Shown here piece by piece: positions 25,413 through 34,820 of a stretch of DNA of 64,000 nucleotides. The DNA lies in assembly GCF_001984055.1 (NCBI RefSeq), contig NZ_LYVO01000026.1, forward strand, positions 1-64,000, given 5' to 3'. The stretch's first letter is position 1, and the number at the start of each line of letters is the position of its first letter. The stretch comes from Variovorax sp. KK3. GTDB lineage: Bacteria > Pseudomonadota > Gammaproteobacteria > Burkholderiales > Burkholderiaceae_C. Below the pieces are notes generated by a model. It did not search any database and was not told the DNA's origin. It was given only the letters and a program-made list of their open reading frames with translations. Position numbers and translations under genes: made by a program.

Positions 25413-27104
25413 TCATTCGGACGGATCGTCGATCGGCAGGTCATTGCGCCAGCGCTCGTATTCGCGCGGATAGGCGATGCTGAAGCGCTGGATGTGGGCC
25501 GAGGCCTCGTCGCGCAGGCCCAGCAGGATCGCGCTGTCAATGAGCTTGGCGACGACGCGCGCTTCGGGGGAGAAATGGAGCAACTGCACGGCCAGCGCGT
25601 GAACCTGCGTTGCATGACCCTCATCCACCGGCGAGAGCGCCAGTTCGGCAAAGCGCACCTGGTTCGCGAACAGCCATGAGCCCGCGACCTTGTTCAGCGT
25701 GTCGTCCTGCAATGCCGGCAGGCGCTCGTCGCGGGGAAGATAGATCTGGCTGATGCGGGCGTAGTCCCAGGCGGCGTAAACGGAGCCGATGAGCAGCACT
25801 GCCGCACCCAGCACCGGTGCTGCTTTCGACGGAAGGCGTGGCGGTGCGACAGACGCCGCAGCAGGCCACAGGAAGCCGATGCAAAGCCCGAACACCAGCT
25901 GGAACGGCCCGTACCACAGCGGATATTCGAGCAGGCTGTGGATCAAGATCATCGTCAGCAGCCCCCAGACCATGAGCCGTGCCGGATCGGCTTCGCGCCA
26001 CGGACGCGCCGCGATCGCCAGCCATCCGAACCCGCTGCAGATCAAGAGGGCTGCGGGCACGCCCAGCTCCACGCTCAAATGCAACGGCAGGTTGTGGGCG
26101 TTGTCGAGCAGTTCGGTGAAGCGAATGCCTTCGTACAGCGTGCTGTAGTGGGCGAAGGCGAGTTCACCCCAGCCCCAACCCGTCCAGGGACGCAGCGCGA
26201 TCAGATCGAGCACGTTGTGCCAAAGGATCATTCGACTGTGCGCGAGCGGGGCGCCTTCGCGAAGGCGCTGGCCCATGGTTTCGACGCCGCCGCCCGCGAG
26301 CAGCGGCAAGAGCCACGTGGCGAAGAAGTAGACGGGAATCGAGGCCAGCAACAGCAACGGAGGAGGAAGCCGGAAGCGCCCCGGCCCGCGCCGTTCGCGC
26401 CATGCGAGCCAGGACGACACGCCGGCGATCGACAGCAGTTGCAGCAATCCCGTTCTGGAGGTCGACGCAGCGAGACCGAACAGCAGCAGGCAAACCGCGA
26501 TCGTCCATGCGACACGACGCCAGCCCAAGGTCCAATCCGGCTGAAGCCAAAGCGCCGCGACCAGCGCCATGCTGAGCAAGGTGGCCAGTTGGTTGCGCTG
26601 TCGAAGGCTTCCGTACGCCTGACCAGGCTCGGGGGCATTCATCCAAGGCAACAAGGTCTCCGCCAGGCCGAAGTACTGAAGCAGCCCCAGCAACGCGCTG
26701 AGCAGCCCGGCGGCCAGCAAACCCCAGGCAACGACCGCCGGCAGTGGTTGGTTTGGCTGCGTGCCGCCCGCCCCGATACACGCCATCGCCATCACTGCGG
26801 CCATCGTCGTCGCAACGACCGCTGCGAGCGACAGGTTGGGCACGCAACGAATCAACACCAAGCTGCCCGTCAACGCCAACCAGCCCGCGAGCGGGGGCGA
26901 GGGCCGGGCCGCAGATACACCCAGCGCCAGAAGCAGGAACGCCATGCAGATCCACGTGGCCAGCTGCTGCCAGGCGTTGGCCGAGGGACCAGCGGCCATG
27001 GGAAACAGGAAGGGCAGCGCGACGAGGGCTGCGCACATCGGCAACCGGACGGCTTGCTGCGCACTCGTGCGGGCGCAAACCGCAGCGGTCGTCATCGATA
27101 GCAT
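25413..27104 (-). CDS. PglL/Wzy-type O-oligosaccharyltransferase (O-antigen ligase family)
   Basis: A 563-residue inner-membrane protein with about 12 membrane segments. The Wzy_C/ligase signature is in the large periplasmic loop: GWGWGELAFAHYSTLYEG, then DNAHNLPLHLSVELG with the conserved HN and E. The long C-terminal periplasmic part (after about residue 430) fits the Wzy_C_2 type found in pilin O-oligosaccharyltransferases (PglL/TfpO/PilO). It is divergent from the pilE operon, and a Wzx/glycosyltransferase island lies nearby. This supports transfer of a lipid-linked glycan to a pilin Ser/Thr. LPS O-antigen ligation is the alternative. Start ATG at 27104 or 27095. Confidence 0.82.
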   Translation of the reverse strand: MLSMTTAAVCARTSAQQAVRLPMCAALVALPFLFPMAAGPSANAWQQLATWICMAFLLLALGVSAARPSPPLAGWLALTGSLVLIRCVPNLSLAAVVATTMAAVMAMACIGAGGTQPNQPLPAVVAWGLLAAGLLSALLGLLQYFGLAETLLPWMNAPEPGQAYGSLRQRNQLATLLSMALVAALWLQPDWTLGWRRVAWTIAVCLLLFGLAASTSRTGLLQLLSIAGVSSWLAWRERRGPGRFRLPPPLLLLASIPVYFFATWLLPLLAGGGVETMGQRLREGAPLAHSRMILWHNVLDLIALRPWTGWGWGELAFAHYSTLYEGIRFTELLDNAHNLPLHLSVELGVPAALLICSGFGWLAIAARPWREADPARLMVWGLLTMILIHSLLEYPLWYGPFQLVFGLCIGFLWPAAASVAPPRLPSKAAPVLGAAVLLIGSVYAAWDYARISQIYLPRDERLPALQDDTLNKVAGSWLFANQVRFAELALSPVDEGHATQVHALAVQLLHFSPEARVVAKLIDSAILLGLRDEASAHIQRFSIAYPREYERWRNDLPIDDPSE

Positions 27105-27200
27105 TGTGCAACTGAGAAAAAGTACACGAAAGGTCTAACGCAAGTCGACAGAAGGAACATGGATGCAGACAAACGGTTGAATCTAAATCTCAATCGCCGC

Positions 27201-27213
27201 TGACAATTTGTCA
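27201..27213. promoter_or_regulatory. Palindrome TGACAA-T-TTGTCA upstream of pilE
   Basis: A perfect 13-base palindrome lies 31 bases before the pilE start and about 97 bases before the divergent oligosaccharyltransferase start. Nearly the same element (with a three-base centre) lies upstream of pilA. It looks like an operator for a dimeric regulator. The half-site contains TGTC, the core reported for PilR binding in Pseudomonas; that link is inference. Confidence 0.5.
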
Positions 27214-27244
27214 CGTTCCATTCTTGACTCGAAGGGTCGCTCAC

Positions 27245-27703
27245 GTGACTAGCCTCTACCGATCACATCTGCGGCGCGCGGCCGGCTTCACACTCATCGA
27301 AGTGATGATCGTGGTCGCGATCATCGGCATCCTGGCGGCGGTGGGGATTCCTGCCTATTCGGACTACGTGCGCCGCGGGCAGGTCGTGGAAGGCACGAAT
27401 GCGCTCGCAGCCATGCGCACGGAGATGGAGCGGTTCTATCAGGACAACCGGACTTACGTGAACGCGACGCCCTGCACTGCGTCGCTCGCGAACCGTACGG
27501 TCGGCAAGTTCGTGCTCAGCTGCAATCCGAACCCGACTGCCACCGAATACACCTTGCTCGCAACGGGCAGTGCGCCCCTGACCGGCCTGGTCTACACCGT
27601 CAACAACACCAACGTACGCGCCACCACCGGTGTGCCCACCAATTCGGGTTGGGTTACGTGCGCCTCGACCTGGATCATGAAGAAGGGCCAGACATGCTCA
27701 TGA
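27245..27703 (+). CDS. pilE: Type IV pilin-like protein PilE
   Basis: A 152-residue prepilin. The 14-residue leader ends in Gly and is followed by [20 protein letters not shown], with the Glu at mature position 5. The C-terminal globular domain holds two Cys pairs (C at the PCTASL and LSCNPN sites, then CASTW and QTCS), as in PilE minor pilins of the fimT-pilVWXY1-pilE type. I prefer the GTG start preceded by GAAGGG; a TTG seven codons earlier is possible. It is the first gene of the minor-pilin operon. In most betaproteobacteria pilE comes last, so the order differs here. Confidence 0.9.
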   Translation: MTSLYRSHLRRAAGFTLIEVMIVVAIIGILAAVGIPAYSDYVRRGQVVEGTNALAAMRTEMERFYQDNRTYVNATPCTASLANRTVGKFVLSCNPNPTATEYTLLATGSAPLTGLVYTVNNTNVRATTGVPTNSGWVTCASTWIMKKGQTCS

Positions 27704-28299
27704 GGGCGCGAGGCTTCACCCTGGTCGAACTGCTGGTCACCATCGTCATCATGGCCATTCTGTTGACGCTGGCGATGCCGTCGATGTCCGGGTGGGTGCG
27801 CAACAGCCGGCTCCGGGCAGCGAGCGATTCGCTGCAGGACGGGCTTCGCACTGCGCAGGCGGAGGCGCTCCGCCGAAGCCGCCAAGTCGTTTTCTCGCTG
27901 ACGGACGACAAGCCGACCACGGCCACCTACACGGCCAAGAACAACGGCAAGAACTGGGTGATCAAGACCATCCCGCTGACCGGTTCGGGCGAGACTGCCA
28001 CGCTGATCGAAGTCGGCGTGATCGCCGAGCTGAGCTCAGACATTCAAATCGCCGGGCCCGCGAACGTGTGCTTCAGCTCGATCGGGCGCATGGTCGCGAA
28101 TTCAGACCCAGGCACGAACTTCGGAGAGTGCGAATTGCCCACTACCACGCCCCCGGTCCGGCCGTTCAACATCAGCTACGCGACGCCCTCCGCCGGTATC
28201 GACCGCCCGCTGCGCGTGACCTTGGCCCTCGGCGGACAAGTCCGGCTGTGCGACCCCGCCAAGACCTTGAGTTCCTCTGCGCCAGACGGCTGCCCTTGA
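27694..28299 (+). CDS. fimT: Type IV pilus pseudopilin FimT/GspH family
   Basis: A 201-residue pseudopilin with a very short leader ending in Gly, followed by FTLVELLVTIVIMAILLTLA (Glu at mature position 5) and the GspH/FimT-type motif MPSMSGWVRNSRLRAASDSL. FimT/FimU proteins sit at the pilus tip complex and in some species bind DNA during uptake. The start overlaps the pilE stop (ATG at 27694; a second ATG at 27700 gives an ATGA overlap). It is the second gene of the operon. Confidence 0.9.
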   Translation: MLMRARGFTLVELLVTIVIMAILLTLAMPSMSGWVRNSRLRAASDSLQDGLRTAQAEALRRSRQVVFSLTDDKPTTATYTAKNNGKNWVIKTIPLTGSGETATLIEVGVIAELSSDIQIAGPANVCFSSIGRMVANSDPGTNFGECELPTTTPPVRPFNISYATPSAGIDRPLRVTLALGGQVRLCDPAKTLSSSAPDGCP

Positions 28300-28301
28300 C
28301 C

Positions 28302-28706
28302 ATGCCACGCCTACGCAAACCACATCCGAAGGCACGCAGCGCGCGCGGGATCGCCCTCATCGAGGTGCTCGTGTCGATCCTCATTTTCTCGCTGGGCCTG
28401 CTGGGGCTGATCGGCCTGCAGGCACGCGCCGTGTCGTTCTCCTCCGACGCGGAAGACCGCAATCGGGCCGCCATGCTCGCCAACGAGCTTTCCACCTCCA
28501 TGTGGCTGGGCAACTCGGTCAACGTCGATGCGACGACGCTCACGAACTGGCAGACGCGCGTCAACAGCCCATCCGCGGGCGGCCTGCCCAACGGCTCCGG
28601 CACCGTCACGGTCACGGCCGGCGTCGCCGAGATCCTCATCACATGGCGCCCGCCTTCGCGCGAGTCGGGCGACAGCCGCTTCGTCACACGGATGGTGCTG
28701 CCATGA
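28302..28706 (+). CDS. pilV: Type IV pilus minor pilin PilV
   Basis: A 134-residue minor pilin with a 16-residue basic leader ending in Gly, then IALIEVLVSILIFSLGLLGL (the usual Phe/Met at +1 is Ile). The tail includes LANELSTSMW and the end segment RFVTRMVLP. PilV is part of the minor-pilin priming complex with PilW, PilX and PilY1. Start lies two bases after the fimT stop; its own stop overlaps the pilW start (ATGA). Confidence 0.9.
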   Translation: MPRLRKPHPKARSARGIALIEVLVSILIFSLGLLGLIGLQARAVSFSSDAEDRNRAAMLANELSTSMWLGNSVNVDATTLTNWQTRVNSPSAGGLPNGSGTVTVTAGVAEILITWRPPSRESGDSRFVTRMVLP

Positions 28707-29905
28707 ACTTTCCGCGTCGTCTGTCTCTTCGCCGCCTGCATCAGCGTGGCATGACGCTCATCGAGTTGATGGTGGCCATCACCATCGGCCTGCTGGTCAC
28801 GTTGGCCGTCACCAGCGCGGTGATCTTCAGCGAATCGCAAAAGCGCACCACCACGTCGGTCAACGACATGGGGCAGTCGGGCGCCTATGCGGCTTATGTG
28901 ATGGACCGCGCGGTTCGCAGCGCAGGCTCCGGGTTCACGCAATCGTGGGACTTGGGCATCTTCGGATGCAAACTCAGCGTGGCACGCGGCGGCGCTGCGA
29001 TTCTCCCGCGCACCACCGCTTTTCCTGCACCGTTCGCCAGCTTCCTCGGCGGCGCGACCGGCGCCGCGGATTTGCGCATTTCGCCGATCCTGATCGGTGA
29101 AGCACAGGGGCTGGACGGGTTGTCCGACGTGATCGCGGTGATGGGCGGCAATGGTGCCGCAGGTGCAGTGCCGCGGGCCATCCGTTCCAGCGGCGCCACC
29201 GCCAACATTTTGCGTCTGGACAACACCATTTCCCTCGCCGCGAACGACCTCGCGCTCGTCAGCCAGGTCGGTACGACGGATTGCCTTTTCGAGCAGGTCA
29301 ACACCGGTTTCTCGGACAGCGCCAACAACGAAACCCTGCCCCTGGGAAGCACGTACTACAACGCGGCCAGCGGCGCCCTGCAGACTATGGCGGCCGGGGG
29401 CACGTCCTACCTCACGCCACTCGGCAATGCGACGACCAACGACGTGCTGTTCCAGCTCTACGGCGTGGGTGCCAACCAGACACTGTTCAGCTTCGACCTG
29501 TTGCGCGGCAACGGAACCGACGCGGCGCAGGCCATGGTGGAAGGCGTCGTCTTCATGAAAGCGCTCTATGGTGTCGTGAACACCAGCACGGGCGCGTTTG
29601 ACAGTTGGGTCAAGCCAAGCGGCAGCTACGCCATTAACACCGTCATGACGACCCCGTTGACGGCTCGCAGCATCGCGGCCGTTCGCGTCGCGCTCGTGCT
29701 TCGCACCAATCTTGCAGAGAAGCCCGACGAGAACTTGAAAAAGGTCGCCCCTGCTGCCTTCACACTTTTCAGTGGCGTGACGACAAAGGCCGGCGTCTCT
29801 TTGAGCACCGACTACAACCTGAGCGCGGACCAGCAGAACTACCGCCACCGCGTGGTCGAGTTCACCGTGCCCCTGCGCAACATCCTTCTGCTGCCTACGA
29901 CATGA
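28703..29905 (+). CDS. pilW: Type IV pilus minor pilin/assembly protein PilW
   Basis: A 400-residue PilW-family protein. A 16-residue leader ends in Gly before MTLIELMVAITIGLLVTLA (Glu at mature position 5). A large extracellular domain ends in YRHRVVEFTVPLRNILLLP, the usual PilW C-terminus. PilW joins PilV, PilX and PilY1 in the tip complex. ATGA overlap with pilV and a four-base overlap with pilX show tight coupling. Confidence 0.92.
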   Translation: MNFPRRLSLRRLHQRGMTLIELMVAITIGLLVTLAVTSAVIFSESQKRTTTSVNDMGQSGAYAAYVMDRAVRSAGSGFTQSWDLGIFGCKLSVARGGAAILPRTTAFPAPFASFLGGATGAADLRISPILIGEAQGLDGLSDVIAVMGGNGAAGAVPRAIRSSGATANILRLDNTISLAANDLALVSQVGTTDCLFEQVNTGFSDSANNETLPLGSTYYNAASGALQTMAAGGTSYLTPLGNATTNDVLFQLYGVGANQTLFSFDLLRGNGTDAAQAMVEGVVFMKALYGVVNTSTGAFDSWVKPSGSYAINTVMTTPLTARSIAAVRVALVLRTNLAEKPDENLKKVAPAAFTLFSGVTTKAGVSLSTDYNLSADQQNYRHRVVEFTVPLRNILLLPTT

Positions 29906-30522
29906 GCAAGCCTCACCGTCCCCCATCTGTCCGGCAGGGCCAGCAAGGTGTCGTCCTTCTGCTGTGCCTGATCATCCTCGTCGTGCTTCTTGCTGGCGGC
30001 GTTGCCGTCATGCGATCGATGAACGCATCGCTGGTCAGCGCCGGCAACCTGGCATTCAAGCGCGACCTAGTCAACCGCGGAGAGCTCGCGGCGGCCGATG
30101 TGATGACCCTGTTCAAGACCGGCACGCTGGCCGGCGCCTCGGCGGACATCAACAACGTGAAGGCGGAGAACTACAGCGCGACGCGCCTCGACACCAACGA
30201 CCGTGGCATTCCGGTCGCGCTGCTGACCACCACGGCCTACGAGGCCATCGCAGACAAGAAGATCGAGAACACCACCGACAAAGTCACGGTGCGATACATC
30301 ATCGACCGGATGTGCAACGCGGTCGGAGCGCCCTCGACGCTGGGCCCCAAGGGCTGCGTCTACGCCCCGCTGACGACGCAGGTGACCGGCGGCAGCAGCC
30401 AGCGCGCGAAAGACGACCTCCCTCCGCCCTCCACCCTCATCTACCGCCTCACCATCCGCGTCGATGGCCCCCGCGACACGCAGGTCTTCCTGCAGTCCTC
30501 GTTCACCAAACCCGACCTCTGA
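29902..30522 (+). CDS. pilX: Type IV pilus assembly protein PilX
   Basis: A 206-residue PilX-type protein: QQGVVLLLCLIILVVLLAGG near the N-terminus is the PilX_N segment, which lacks the Glu5 prepilin motif, and is followed by NLAFKRDLVNRGE. The C-terminal part has a Cys pair (DRMCNA, PKGCVY). PilX is a core minor pilin that links PilY1 to the pilus tip. It starts within the pilW stop and is 15 bases upstream of pilY1. Confidence 0.9.
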   Translation: MSKPHRPPSVRQGQQGVVLLLCLIILVVLLAGGVAVMRSMNASLVSAGNLAFKRDLVNRGELAAADVMTLFKTGTLAGASADINNVKAENYSATRLDTNDRGIPVALLTTTAYEAIADKKIENTTDKVTVRYIIDRMCNAVGAPSTLGPKGCVYAPLTTQVTGGSSQRAKDDLPPPSTLIYRLTIRVDGPRDTQVFLQSSFTKPDL

Positions 30523-30537
30523 CACAGCGAGCGCCTC

Positions 30538-33500
30538 ATGAAAACGCCAACACTGCTGCGCTTCGGTATCGTCGCCGCGTTGCTCGGAATGGGGCTCGGC
30601 CTGCAGGGCGAAGCCGAAGCCTTGACCAATCTGGCCGACCAACCGGTCTTCGCGACCTCGAACGTGCCAGGCAACCTGGCACTGGCGCTGTCGGTGGAAT
30701 GGCCGACTGCGTCGAGAACGGCGCATACCGCGACGTACAGCAGCGCCAGCACGTACCTCGGGTACTTCGATCCCAACAAGTGCTACACCTATGTCGCGAA
30801 CACCGGCGTGAATCCGGCGGTGCCCGTGACCCTTCCATTGACAACGGGCAAAGGTGATCTGGGCCAGTTCAATCCGACGGGGGTGGCCGTCAGTCGTCGA
30901 TGCACCGGCACCACGCTGAACGGAATGTGGAGCGGCAACTTCCTCAACTGGGCAGCCACCGCGACGATCGACCCGTTCCGTTGGGCCATGACCGGCGGTC
31001 GCCGCGTCATCGACACGGCGACGGACACCGTGCTCGAAAAAGGATGGCATTCCGGCCAGGGCCTGTTTCCCGATCGCACCGTTCCCGCCAGCGAGATCGC
31101 GGGTGCCACGCCCTTCCTCAATGCCACCGGCTTGACGGTCTCGATCAACGGCCGCGGCTTCGCGATGCAGACGACCACGACGGGCAGCGGGCTCAAGGGC
31201 GAGTACTTCAACAACATGACCCTGTCGGGCTCGCCCGTGTTGACGATCCCGAGCGACTCCGCATTCAACGACTGGGGCACCGGCAGCCCGGGCACGGGCG
31301 TCAACGCCGACCGCTTCTCGGCGCGCTACTCTGGCACCTTCGTGGCGCCCACCACGGGCCTGTACACCTTCAAGGTGAGGGCGGACGATGGCGTTCGCCT
31401 GTCGGTCAACGGCACTCTCTTGATCAATCAGTTTCGCGACCAGTCGCCGACGGACTACACGGCGACCGTCTACCTGACGGCGAACCAGTCCTTCGACCTC
31501 CTGGTCGAGTACTACGAAAACAGCGGCGGCGCCGTTCTCCAGTTGTCCTGGGCCAAACCGCTGGGCCTGTACGAGGTCTTCACCGACAGCGTCGGCAGCC
31601 CGACCAACACCTACACCATGCGCAACAAGGTGTGCGATCCCAGCGCGCCCGGCGGCGTGGAGAGCAACTGCAAGCAGTACGGCTCGAACTGGAAGCCCGA
31701 AGGCCTGATGCAGCAGTACGCGAGCCGCATGCGCTTCAGCGCCTTCGGCTACCTGAACGAGTCCGGCAACGGCCGGGACGGCGGCGTCATGCGCGCGCGC
31801 CAGAAGTTCGTCGGCCCGACGCAGCCGGTGCCCGGCCTTCCGGATATCACGAACACCGAAGGCGAATGGAGCTCGACCACCGGCGTCTACGTGCGCAACC
31901 CGAATGCCACCGATGCCACGGCGACATCGGGCAGCGGCGTCACGATCAGCGACAGCGGCGTGATCAACTACCTGAACAAATTCGGCCAGTTGCTTCCCGG
32001 CAACTACAAGGACAACGACCCGGTCGGCGAGCTCTACTATGCGGCGCTGCGCTATTACCGCAACCTCGGCAACGTGCCGGAGTGGAGTTCCCTGAGCAAC
32101 ACCACCGCAACGCGCGCAAAGCAACTCGACGGCTTCCCGGTCATCACTAACTGGGACGACCCGATTCAGTATTCGTGCCAGCGCAACTTCGTCCTCGGCA
32201 TCGGCGACATCTACACCCACGCCGACAAGAACGTGCCGGGCAACACCAACACGGCCAACGAGCCCACGTTGCCGTCGGCGGTGGCCAACGACACCACGGT
32301 CAATGCCGTCACCGCCACCAACAAGGTCGGGCAGTTGCAGGGCATGGGCAACGACCTGGGAACGCGGACCAACGTCTCGAGCAACTGCTGCAGCGACAAC
32401 TCCGCACGCATGGCGGGCCTGGCCTACGACGCCAATACCAAGGACATCCGCCCCGACGTGGCCGCGCAGGCCAACACCATCGGCAAGCAGACCGTGCAGA
32501 CCTACTGGGTCGACGTGCTGGAGCAAGACTTCCAGTCCAACAACCAGTTCTACCTGGCCGCCAAGTTCGGCGGCATGAAGGTCCCCAGCGATTTCGATCC
32601 CTACACCTTCTCGGGCACCATTCCGATGACCTGGTGGTCCACCAACGGCGAGACGCTGACGGACACGCGGCCGAGCCCGAACGTCGTGCAGGATCGGCCC
32701 GACAACTACTTCACCGCCGGCCGGCCCGACACGATGGTGGATGGCCTGACGCGCGCCTTCGCGAGCATCGCCAACGCGATCAAGGCCTTCACGACGTCGT
32801 TCTCTGTGTCGACCGCTCAGGTGGCGTCTACGGGTTCGGCCTCCTATGCCTCGCAATACGACTCCAATGGTTGGACCGGTGTGCTTACGGGCAACCGGAT
32901 CAGCTTCGCCACCGATGGCACGCCGACGTCGACGCAGGTGTGGAGCACGGCCACGACCCTGGAAACGCAACTGGCCGGCACCGGTTGGGATACCAACCGG
33001 CGCGTCGTGACCTGGACCGGGAGCGCAGCTGTGCCCTTCCGCGCCGCTGATTTGCCCGCTCCGATGCGAAATCCTGCAGGCCCGTTGAACACGCCATGGG
33101 ACACGTCCTCGGACGCCGAGGCCTTCGTCAACTACCTGCGTGGCGACCGGAGCAACGAGAAGAGCTCGACCAACAGCACTCGCCCCTATCGCCAGCGCCT
33201 GGCGCTGCTGGGTGACATCGTGAATTCCAAGGTGACCCCGGTCGCTGCCCCGTCGATGCGTTTCTCGGAAGCGATCAATCCCGGCTACGCGAGCTTCAAG
33301 ACGACCTGGACCAACCGGCCGACCATGGTTTACGTCGGCGCGAACGACGGGATGATGCACGCCTTCAACGGCGCGCTGACTGGGACGACGGCCGGTACCG
33401 AGCAGTTTGCTTACGTGCCCAGCGCTGTGATCTCCGGTCCCAGTTCTCCCGCAACGCCCGCGCTGAATGGCTTGGCGCAGCTCGGCAACCCCAACTACGA

Positions 33501-34722
33501 GCACCGCTACTACGTCGACGCGACGCCGCTCGCCTTCGACATCGACTTCAACAATGCCGGCGGCACCTTCACCAGCACCAGCGCGGCCACCTCCGACTGG
33601 CGCACGGTGGTGATCGGCGGCCTGGGCAAGGGCGGCAAAAGCTTCTACGCCATCGACGTGACGAACCCGGCCGGCATGACCACCGAGGCGATCGTCAAGA
33701 CCAAGGTGCTGTGGGAGTTCACGGACAACACGATGGGCTTCAGCTTCGGCGCGCCGCTCGTCGTGAAAACCGCGAAGTACGGTTGGGTCGTCGTCTTCAC
33801 GTCGGGGTACAACAACAGCGATGGGTACGGCTACGTGTACTTCGTCAACCCGCGCAACGGCCAGTTGCTCGAGAAGGTGCGGACCGGGGTCGCTTCGGAC
33901 GGTCTGGCCCAGGCAACGGCCTACATCCGCGACTTCACCGACGGCACAGCAGACGCGGTCTACGCCGGCGACCTGAACGGGCAACTCTGGCGCTTCGACG
34001 TGACGGCGGCGCGCGGCAGCAGTGGCTCCTATCCGGTGCCGCTGCGCCTGGCCACCGTGGCGGACGGAAGCGGCAACGCCCAGCCCATCACGCAGCAACC
34101 GCTGGTCGAGATCGATCCGGTCAGCCGCAAGCGCTATGTGATGTTCGGCACCGGCAAGCTGCTCGACACGGTCGACATCAGTTCGTCCGCGGGCCAGTCC
34201 TTCTACGCCATCATCGACGGCACCGCGACGGCGTTCGGTACGTCGACAGGCCTGCCGGCGGGCGTTTCCTACCCCGTGGTTCGCGGCAACATGACGGCGT
34301 TGAGCGACACGACCCTCATCAGCGGCACGGCGAACGACTTCACCAACAAGGTCGGCTGGTATCTGGACCTCGGCACCACATCGAGCATCGCCTGGCGCTC
34401 GGTGGCCAATGCGACCTCGTTCAACGGGATCGTGTCGTTCGCTTCGCTGCTGACCACGGGCAACGCCTGCAGTCCATCAGGGCAGAGCCGGATCTATGCG
34501 GTGAACTTCGGGACCGGCAAGTCGGTGCTGACGCCCATCGGGACCGTTAGCTACGTCTCCAACTCGGCTGCGATCACCGATCTGAAGTTCCTTAGCGTCG
34601 ATGGCCGGGTCCGTCTGGTTGCAGGTGACGTTCAAGGCGCGCTCAGGAACATCGGCGTTCAGACGGGCGGCGGGACGACGGTGAGGCTGTTGAACTGGCG
34701 GGAAGTCCCGACGGTGGATTGA
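30538..34722 (+). CDS. pilY1: Type IV pilus tip adhesin PilY1 with inserted PA14 domain
   Basis: A 1394-residue secreted protein with signal peptide (cleavage near EAEA). The C-terminal half (about residues 880-1390) is the PilY1 beta-propeller (VYVGANDGMMHAFNG, YVDATPLAFDID, VYAGDLNGQLWRFDV). Residues about 218-343 form a PA14 domain (LKGEYFNN, GTFVAPTTGLYTFKV, RADDGVRLSVNG, LLVEYYENSGGAVLQLSW), a sugar- or protein-binding fold not part of standard PilY1. No MIDAS-type vWA motif is visible. The propeller calcium loop, usually D-x-N-x-D-G-x-x-D, reads R-D-F-T-D-G-T-A-D, so two ligands seem missing. It ends the minor-pilin operon and probably acts as the tip adhesin. Confidence 0.93.
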   Translation: MKTPTLLRFGIVAALLGMGLGLQGEAEALTNLADQPVFATSNVPGNLALALSVEWPTASRTAHTATYSSASTYLGYFDPNKCYTYVANTGVNPAVPVTLPLTTGKGDLGQFNPTGVAVSRRCTGTTLNGMWSGNFLNWAATATIDPFRWAMTGGRRVIDTATDTVLEKGWHSGQGLFPDRTVPASEIAGATPFLNATGLTVSINGRGFAMQTTTTGSGLKGEYFNNMTLSGSPVLTIPSDSAFNDWGTGSPGTGVNADRFSARYSGTFVAPTTGLYTFKVRADDGVRLSVNGTLLINQFRDQSPTDYTATVYLTANQSFDLLVEYYENSGGAVLQLSWAKPLGLYEVFTDSVGSPTNTYTMRNKVCDPSAPGGVESNCKQYGSNWKPEGLMQQYASRMRFSAFGYLNESGNGRDGGVMRARQKFVGPTQPVPGLPDITNTEGEWSSTTGVYVRNPNATDATATSGSGVTISDSGVINYLNKFGQLLPGNYKDNDPVGELYYAALRYYRNLGNVPEWSSLSNTTATRAKQLDGFPVITNWDDPIQYSCQRNFVLGIGDIYTHADKNVPGNTNTANEPTLPSAVANDTTVNAVTATNKVGQLQGMGNDLGTRTNVSSNCCSDNSARMAGLAYDANTKDIRPDVAAQANTIGKQTVQTYWVDVLEQDFQSNNQFYLAAKFGGMKVPSDFDPYTFSGTIPMTWWSTNGETLTDTRPSPNVVQDRPDNYFTAGRPDTMVDGLTRAFASIANAIKAFTTSFSVSTAQVASTGSASYASQYDSNGWTGVLTGNRISFATDGTPTSTQVWSTATTLETQLAGTGWDTNRRVVTWTGSAAVPFRAADLPAPMRNPAGPLNTPWDTSSDAEAFVNYLRGDRSNEKSSTNSTRPYRQRLALLGDIVNSKVTPVAAPSMRFSEAINPGYASFKTTWTNRPTMVYVGANDGMMHAFNGALTGTTAGTEQFAYVPSAVISGPSSPATPALNGLAQLGNPNYEHRYYVDATPLAFDIDFNNAGGTFTSTSAATSDWRTVVIGGLGKGGKSFYAIDVTNPAGMTTEAIVKTKVLWEFTDNTMGFSFGAPLVVKTAKYGWVVVFTSGYNNSDGYGYVYFVNPRNGQLLEKVRTGVASDGLAQATAYIRDFTDGTADAVYAGDLNGQLWRFDVTAARGSSGSYPVPLRLATVADGSGNAQPITQQPLVEIDPVSRKRYVMFGTGKLLDTVDISSSAGQSFYAIIDGTATAFGTSTGLPAGVSYPVVRGNMTALSDTTLISGTANDFTNKVGWYLDLGTTSSIAWRSVANATSFNGIVSFASLLTTGNACSPSGQSRIYAVNFGTGKSVLTPIGTVSYVSNSAAITDLKFLSVDGRVRLVAGDVQGALRNIGVQTGGGTTVRLLNWREVPTVD

Positions 34723-34820
34723 GCTGAGGGGCCCGCGCATTCGGCTGGCAGCCATAATCGCGCGAGGCTGATATTTGCCTCGATGCGGGGGCAGTTCTTT
34801 GTTTCCACAGCGTTCCTTCG

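Noticed and set aside
27104-27245. Sigma-54 promoter upstream of pilE
   Set aside because: No GG-N10-GC match with acceptable flanks was found; the closest, GGAACATGGATGC, has nine bases of spacing.
30067-34098. 1343-codon open frame on the minus strand
   Set aside because: Antisense to pilX and pilY1, low-complexity composition, no start context and no domain; a GC-bias artefact.
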